From Paraglaciecola sp. MB-3u-78 (GTDB lineage: Bacteria; Pseudomonadota; Gammaproteobacteria; Enterobacterales; Alteromonadaceae): DNA of 64,000 bases. The position numbers and the translations under genes were made by a program. Under the pieces are notes generated by a model, which ran no database searches, was not told where the DNA came from, and worked only from the letters and a program-made list of their open reading frames with translations. Positions 59,513-64,000 of the stretch are shown piece after piece. The first letter of the stretch is position 1, and every line of letters starts with the position of its first letter. Location: positions 496,001 through 560,000 of the forward strand of contig NZ_PJCF01000006.1 of the NCBI RefSeq assembly GCF_002835935.1, written 5' to 3'.

Positions 59513-60205
59513 ATGTTCGTTTTAAGACCATCATCACAGCGCGGTAGCGCAGACCATGGCTGGTTAAAAAGCCAGCATAGCTTTTCCTTTGCAAATTATT
59601 ATGACCTCGCACAAATGGGCTTTTCAAAACTCAGAGTGATCAATCAAGATATGGTTCAACCCAGCATGGGTTTTGGCACTCACAGCCACCGAGACATGGA
59701 AATTATCAGCTATGTGCTTGAAGGTAATATCGCCCATAAAGATAGCCAAGGAAATGTCAGAACCTTGCCCGCGGGTGAGTTCCAATTGATGTCAGCTGGA
59801 AGCGGTATTACTCATAGCGAATACAACCATTCAAATACACAGGCACTGACATTTTTGCAGATTTGGATTGAGCCCAATATTAAAGGGCAAGCGCCGGGAT
59901 ATCAGCAAAAGGACTTTGGTCAAAATGAAGGGTTAACGCATATTATTAGCCCAAATGGAGCTGTCGATACTTTGCAAATAAAACAAGATATGCATTTGCA
60001 TCAATTGATTTTAAGTACAGGACAGTCAACCCATTTAACTAACACGCTTGCGAATCAGTATGTGCATTTAGTCAGTGGGAAATTAGATGTCAATGGTGTT
60101 GAAATGGGGCCTGGAGATGGATTAAAGATCACTGATGAAGTAAAACTGGTCTTTAAATCAGTAGATGAAGAGGCAGTTCAAGCGTTAGTTTTTGAGCTGC
60201 CTTAG
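59513..60205 (+). CDS. Pirin family protein (short bicupin)
   Basis: A 230-residue cupin protein of the YhaK/YhhW group. It has LKSQHSFSFANYYD, FGTHSHRDMEIISYVLEGN with the metal ligands HSH and E, and HSEYNH further on. Some members have quercetinase activity; others are redox sensors. Function here unknown. GAGG lies close before the ATG, within a hairpin. Confidence 0.92.
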   Translation: MFVLRPSSQRGSADHGWLKSQHSFSFANYYDLAQMGFSKLRVINQDMVQPSMGFGTHSHRDMEIISYVLEGNIAHKDSQGNVRTLPAGEFQLMSAGSGITHSEYNHSNTQALTFLQIWIEPNIKGQAPGYQQKDFGQNEGLTHIISPNGAVDTLQIKQDMHLHQLILSTGQSTHLTNTLANQYVHLVSGKLDVNGVEMGPGDGLKITDEVKLVFKSVDEEAVQALVFELP

Positions 60206-60334
60206 CTAAGACAGTTTCAATGTGTTTTGATATTTTGGTTACATCTGTAAATCGAACAAATTGGACCTTAGACAATTCGACAATTCGGGTGGTGTTGAGT
60301 GAGACCCTGACTAGGTTAAATAGGAGTGAAAAGT

Positions 60335-61351
60335 ATGTCGTCTGTTATTAATGTGTTTGATCTAGATTTTCCTTGGCAAACACAGGATCCTTTTTTATTT
60401 TGTGTGTATCACAAAGATGATTTTCCAAAAGGTAACGGAAAATCTGGACCTAAAGCGTCATTGGCTGAGCGTAATATTGGCCAAGACTTCAATTCCCTCG
60501 ATGGTTGGAATATGTATCACGGTGAAACTGTACCGGGGTTTCCTGCTCACCCACATCGTGGTTTTGAAACCATTACGGTGGTGAATGAAGGAGTAGTTGA
60601 TCATGCGGATTCATTGAATGCTGCAGGCCGATATGGTGGTGGTGATACTCAATGGATGACCGCGGGCAAGGGCGTTCAGCATTCTGAAATGTTCCCCTTG
60701 GTAAACGAAGAGCAAGGTAATCCATTGGTGTTATTTCAAATCTGGATTAACCTGCCTGCGAAAAACAAAATGGTAGAACCACATTTCGCCATGCTGTGGG
60801 GTAAAGATATCCCCGTTGTGGAATGTGCCGATGTCAAAGGCAAGGTCAGTACGGTTAAAATTATCGCAGGGCAGTTCAATGGGTATCGACCACCTTCACC
60901 CCCACCAGAATCCTGGGCTAATGATCCGGAAAATGCTGTATGGGTGTGGAATATTAAAATGCCTAGCCATGCTCAATTTACCTTGTCAGCCTCAAGTGCG
61001 GGACTGAACCGTGTGCTGTATTTTTATAAGGGACAAGTAGCGACGGTTCAAACAACGCCGATTAAAACACAACAAGGTGTACATCTAATGTCAGATGCTG
61101 AGGTGATATTGCATTCTGGAGATGAAGCATGTGAATTTTTATTGCTTCAAGGTCGCCCAATTGATGAGCCCGTTGCTCGGTATGGTCCATTTGTCATGAA
61201 TACCGAACAGGAAATTCAACAAGCATTTTCTGATTACCGTAAAGACCAGTTTGGCGGTTGGCCTTGGCCGAATACTGCCCCTGTGCATTTCGATGCCAAA
61301 GGGCGTTTTGCAAAACATGCCGACGGCACACTAGAAGAGCCAGATGTTTGA
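60335..61351 (+). CDS. Pirin-related bicupin, long form
   Basis: A 338-residue pirin-like protein. ATG 60335 has AGGAG eight bases before; a GTG three codons upstream is alternative. It carries PGFPAHPHRGFETITVVNEG (HPH and E metal set), GKGVQHSEMFP, a C-terminal cupin, and a proline-rich stretch (YRPPSPPPESW). Unlike short pirins it begins with a 60-residue extension (DFPWQTQDPFLFCVYHKDD). It is 129 bp after the short pirin on the same strand. Confidence 0.9.
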   Translation: MSSVINVFDLDFPWQTQDPFLFCVYHKDDFPKGNGKSGPKASLAERNIGQDFNSLDGWNMYHGETVPGFPAHPHRGFETITVVNEGVVDHADSLNAAGRYGGGDTQWMTAGKGVQHSEMFPLVNEEQGNPLVLFQIWINLPAKNKMVEPHFAMLWGKDIPVVECADVKGKVSTVKIIAGQFNGYRPPSPPPESWANDPENAVWVWNIKMPSHAQFTLSASSAGLNRVLYFYKGQVATVQTTPIKTQQGVHLMSDAEVILHSGDEACEFLLLQGRPIDEPVARYGPFVMNTEQEIQQAFSDYRKDQFGGWPWPNTAPVHFDAKGRFAKHADGTLEEPDV

Positions 61352-61429
61352 TGTTCGATGCTGCAGCCCCACTTAAATCAGCTATCTCATCCGTTTTGAC
61401 ACTGCCGTTATGCCTTGCAAATCGCTGTA

Positions 61430-61460
61430 AACATTTAAATAAGTTTCTCTTTTAAATGTT
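61430..61460. terminator. AT-rich hairpin between convergent pirin and TIM-barrel genes
   Basis: AACATTTAAA and TTTAAATGTT form a perfect 10-bp inverted repeat with an 11-base loop. It overlaps the last codons of the minus-strand gene and lies about 80 bp after the pirin-like stop. Stem is A/T-only inside, so termination is uncertain. Confidence 0.45.
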
Positions 61461-62253
61461 GTTGCATGAAATTATTTGCAGCCCAAATGTCTGTTAAAGG
61501 TTGCTGTGTATTCGGTTGCACATGAGCGTAGGGAAAGGGGCCAAATTCTGGAGTAATGGTAAAGGTTTTTTGACCTCTATTTTTGGCAAGATTAATCACT
61601 TTTTGCCATAGATCCACATGATTCTTTAAGTGACCTGCCCAAAGTTCGTCTTGAGGGTTAATGACCTGTGGCCCTTCTTCAAAACCTACTCGCCCATGAA
61701 TGTGATGTACGTGTGGAAAAATAGTGTCCAAACGAGTCAGTTGGTCGCTTAAGTCAGACTCATGCACCACCATCCAATGGCTGATATCCAAATTTAATTT
61801 TAATTCTGGTAACACCTTGATAATTTTTTCAGTATCGAATGTGCTGAATGTGGGTCTAAATCGGTGGGTTTCATGGGTAATGATTACATTGTATTTTTGT
61901 TCGAGTTTTAAGGCGTTTTCAAATAAGCGTAAATTGTCTTCAAGGCTGAAAATATCTCGGCCGGTATGGGAGTTAATAAGCACAGGGGAAAACTCAACCG
62001 CGCGCTCAATTTGAGCATTCATGCTTTTGAGATGGGCTTGAACGTTGTCTCCTTGAGTCGCTATTCCAGTAATGATGTTGAGGCCGTGTTCGGCATGGGC
62101 TTTAAGGGTGGTGTCGGTATCAATCTCAAAGAAGGGTAAGAACAGTTCGGTACCCTGATAGCCATCGTCAAAGCTGCGTTTTACTAGTTCATTAAAATCC
62201 TGCTCGTTATTGCAGGGCGCTTCCCAAAAAGATTTATGAAAATTAAGTTTCAT
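61435..62253 (-). CDS. Sugar phosphate isomerase/epimerase-family TIM-barrel protein
   Basis: A 272-residue cytoplasmic xylose-isomerase-like barrel. FDDGYQGTELFLPFFEI, INSHTGRDIFSL, VIITHETHRFRPTFS, LKLNLDISHWMVVHES, HHIHGRVGFEEGPQV and FTITPEFGPFPY supply H, E, D, H and E metal ligands. This is the third member of the superfamily in 10 kb, after 52148 and 56926. It is convergent with the pirins. Reaction unknown. Confidence 0.87.
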   Translation of the reverse strand: MKLNFHKSFWEAPCNNEQDFNELVKRSFDDGYQGTELFLPFFEIDTDTTLKAHAEHGLNIITGIATQGDNVQAHLKSMNAQIERAVEFSPVLINSHTGRDIFSLEDNLRLFENALKLEQKYNVIITHETHRFRPTFSTFDTEKIIKVLPELKLNLDISHWMVVHESDLSDQLTRLDTIFPHVHHIHGRVGFEEGPQVINPQDELWAGHLKNHVDLWQKVINLAKNRGQKTFTITPEFGPFPYAHVQPNTQQPLTDIWAANNFMQQHLKEKLI

Positions 62254-62323
62254 TTAGTGTTCTCGCAAATGCAGGCTGCTTGATAGTGAGCAGCGTTGAG
62301 GATGTGGTTCTGTTTTGATTTCT

Positions 62324-62716
62324 TTAGGCCAGTGCTGTCGAAAGGCGCATTGCTCGATGAAACACATAAGTATTGGTGCGCAAATTGGGGTTGTGTTTGA
62401 TGATGTTGTTACGTCTTCCTTGTTCAGTGAAGATGCGATTGGGGTCAATTTCAACCTCAAAAGGTTTGATATCTAAGCGTATCAGGCGTTTACCGTCTTG
62501 GCGCAAGATAACAAACACTCCACTACGTTCAATAATTTGTTGGATAACATAATCATTGGCTAGGTTCTCGTTTTCGTGTGGAGCAAAAAGAGCGAAATTA
62601 GGGTTGCTTGAAACTTGCCCAATCACTGCAAGCTTTATGTTGGGCTGAGCAGGGAACAGGATAATCTGACTTAGAAGGAGAAAAATAAAATTCACGTTGG
62701 GCTTATTTACTGACAT
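62324..62716 (-). CDS. Truncated exported protein with DPNRIFT motif, possible pseudogene
   Basis: About 130 residues from the ATG at 62716; a TTG 17 codons upstream is alternative. A hydrophobic N-terminus (FIFLLLSQIILFP) suggests export. FALFAPHENENLANDYV and EVEIDPNRIFTEQGRRNNI recall larger zinc-peptidase-like proteins of unknown function, but those are roughly twice as long, so the C-terminal half appears missing. No SD is visible. It may be a decayed or truncated gene; family memory is not certain. Confidence 0.5.
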   Translation of the reverse strand: MSVNKPNVNFIFLLLSQIILFPAQPNIKLAVIGQVSSNPNFALFAPHENENLANDYVIQQIIERSGVFVILRQDGKRLIRLDIKPFEVEIDPNRIFTEQGRRNNIIKHNPNLRTNTYVFHRAMRLSTALA

Positions 62717-62892
62717 TAAAAATAATAAGTGGAGCGGTAAATTAACAAAATTGGTGTTCTGATACAAAGAAAATCTATTCCTGATTATCCAGAGATCAGG
62801 TTAATTATTTATGTGGTTATATTCATCTAATGAAGGGGTACTGTTATCAGATGTCTGCATAATTAGGATGAAGCTACGAAAGTACAGTCATA

Positions 62893-63567
62893 TTATATAA
62901 AGGTGGCTATTTCACCGAGTGGCTTTTTATTAATAGCATGGCGTGGCACAGTGGCATCTTCTGCGGGATAACCGACAATCAATAACATATAGGGGCGTTC
63001 GTTATCAGGACGGTCACATATTTTGGATAAGAAACTCATGGGTTTGGGGGTGTGGGTGAGGGTTGCCAAGCCACAGTGATGCAAGGCATTGATGAGAAAA
63101 CCTGTCGCGATACCCACCGATTCGTGTACGTAGTAGTTGCTTTGTTTATTGCCGTCTTCTTGCTGAGTATTCTTTTGGCTGAAAATAGCAATGAGCCAAG
63201 GGGCATGTTCTAAATAAGGTTTATCGGCATCAGTGCCTAAGGGTTTGAGTGCGTCTAACCATTGTGCCCCTCCACGCCCTTCGTAAAATCCTGTTTCGTG
63301 TGCTTCGGCCTGCTCGCGGACTTGTGTTTTGACTTGTCGTGAGTGGATAGCAACAAAATGCCAAGGTTGATGATTGGCACCATTTGGCGCAGTACCTGCG
63401 GCTTTGATGCAGTTTTCGATTATGGTTTGGGGAACTGGACGATCGCTAAATTGCCGAATGCTATGCCTGCGTTTGATCTCAGTATAAAACTGCTCAGATC
63501 TGCTCAGCATTTCCGCTGGTGCATATTCGATAAAGTCCTTTAGGGGTAAAGCATCATGTTTTTGCAT
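62893..63567 (-). CDS. Nitroreductase-family FMN enzyme
   Basis: A 224-residue flavoprotein with FMN-binding EIKRRHSIRQFSDRPVP, GTAPNGANHQPWHFVAI, and late SVGIATGFLINALHHCGLAT and LLIVGYPAEDATVP. The NGANxQPW form resembles the branch with iodotyrosine deiodinase-like enzymes rather than NfsB. Physiological substrate unknown. It stands alone between the truncated gene and a LytTR regulator. Confidence 0.9.
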   Translation of the reverse strand: MQKHDALPLKDFIEYAPAEMLSRSEQFYTEIKRRHSIRQFSDRPVPQTIIENCIKAAGTAPNGANHQPWHFVAIHSRQVKTQVREQAEAHETGFYEGRGGAQWLDALKPLGTDADKPYLEHAPWLIAIFSQKNTQQEDGNKQSNYYVHESVGIATGFLINALHHCGLATLTHTPKPMSFLSKICDRPDNERPYMLLIVGYPAEDATVPRHAINKKPLGEIATFI

Positions 63568-63684
63568 GGAGCGTCTCGTTATGGATGATTTATTTACTGT
63601 ATTTTATCAAATTCTTTTTTTACTAGCGATGAGAACAAATATTATGCGGACCTGATATTTTAAATACGTCAAAAATACATGTCG

Positions 63685-63999
63685 TTAGTGCGCACTGAAT
63701 GTTTCTCTTACTTGCGGCATCATTCGTCGGCTAACAGGGATTTGGGCGTCATTAGACAAGACTAAGTACCCATTTTCACCATCTCGTTTCATACTGACTA
63801 CTTTATCAATATTGACGACATATGACCGATGCACACGGACAAAAGTGGTGGGCAACTGCTCAGCAATACTTTTTAAACTGCCACTATATAGCAACTCTCT
63901 ACTTTGCAGATATATTTCAACGTAATCACCAGATGCCTGACAGTAGAATATGTCTTGTGTCGTTATTTTTTCAATTTTCCCCGCACTGTGAATATTGAG
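63685..63999 (-). CDS. LytTR DNA-binding regulator, N-terminus beyond window
   Basis: The frame is open to the window edge and gives the C-terminal 104 residues. KIEKITTQDIFYCQASGDYV, SLKSIAEQLPTTFVRVHRSY, VVNIDKVVSM and VPVSRRM-type end (QIPVSRRMMPQVRETFSAH) are LytTR features. It is probably a response regulator whose receiver lies outside. Target unknown. Confidence 0.9.
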   Translation of the reverse strand, partial: LNIHSAGKIEKITTQDIFYCQASGDYVEIYLQSRELLYSGSLKSIAEQLPTTFVRVHRSYVVNIDKVVSMKRDGENGYLVLSNDAQIPVSRRMMPQVRETFSAH

Positions 64000-64000
64000 G

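Overview
The window reads as chromosomal DNA of a marine gammaproteobacterium of the order Alteromonadales, most like Paraglaciecola/Glaciecola or Alteromonas. The basis is gene order (trxA and rho divergent from rhlB-gppA; ubiE-ubiJ-ubiB near tatABC-tatD-hemB), low-to-moderate G+C, and large TonB-dependent receptors with SapC and halogenase-like partners. This is inferred from gene content and protein character; no database search was possible.

Bases 1-29000 are mostly core genome: accC (partial), prmA, a membrane diguanylate cyclase, tRNA-Thr with two downstream 294-bp tandem repeats that each carry the tRNA 3' end, purEK, a secreted M20 amidohydrolase, rho, trxA, rhlB-gppA, a tatABC-(unknown)-tatD-(diguanylate cyclase)-hemB run, ubiEJB, a 42-residue exported peptide gene found by eye, a Tag-like DNA glycosylase, prlC and gorA.

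Bases 28900-45700 hold two outer-membrane uptake loci. The first is an ECF sigma factor, a FecR-type anti-sigma factor and a sugar MFS porter, divergent from a TonB receptor with an STN signalling domain. The second is a TonB receptor followed by SapC, a cupin-8/JmjC-like protein and two flavin halogenase-like proteins, with a DUF6445-like protein further on. A 1.37-kb insertion sequence sits in the upstream region of the second receptor.

Bases 46800-51200 hold a gluconate module (gluconokinase, GntP permease, LacI-type regulator) followed by two decayed genes: an acetyltransferase with an in-frame stop and a frameshifted, truncated FucP-like transporter.

Bases 51200-62300 hold a catabolic set: a PAS-AraC regulator, a lipoprotein TIM-barrel epimerase-like protein, a GMC oxidoreductase, its Tat-exported gluconate-2-dehydrogenase-subunit-3-like partner, a NupG-like transporter, a cytoplasmic TIM-barrel protein, a Gfo/Idh/MocA dehydrogenase, two pirins and another TIM-barrel protein. 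I infer a 3-keto-glycoside route: periplasmic oxidation of a glycoside at C3, cleavage, uptake and reduction. A 32-bp motif with half-sites 21 bp apart occurs twice in front of the IS-interrupted receptor locus and once in front of this set. It may tie the outer-membrane receptor to the oxidative pathway as one regulon. The window ends with a truncated exported protein, a nitroreductase and the C-terminal part of a LytTR regulator.
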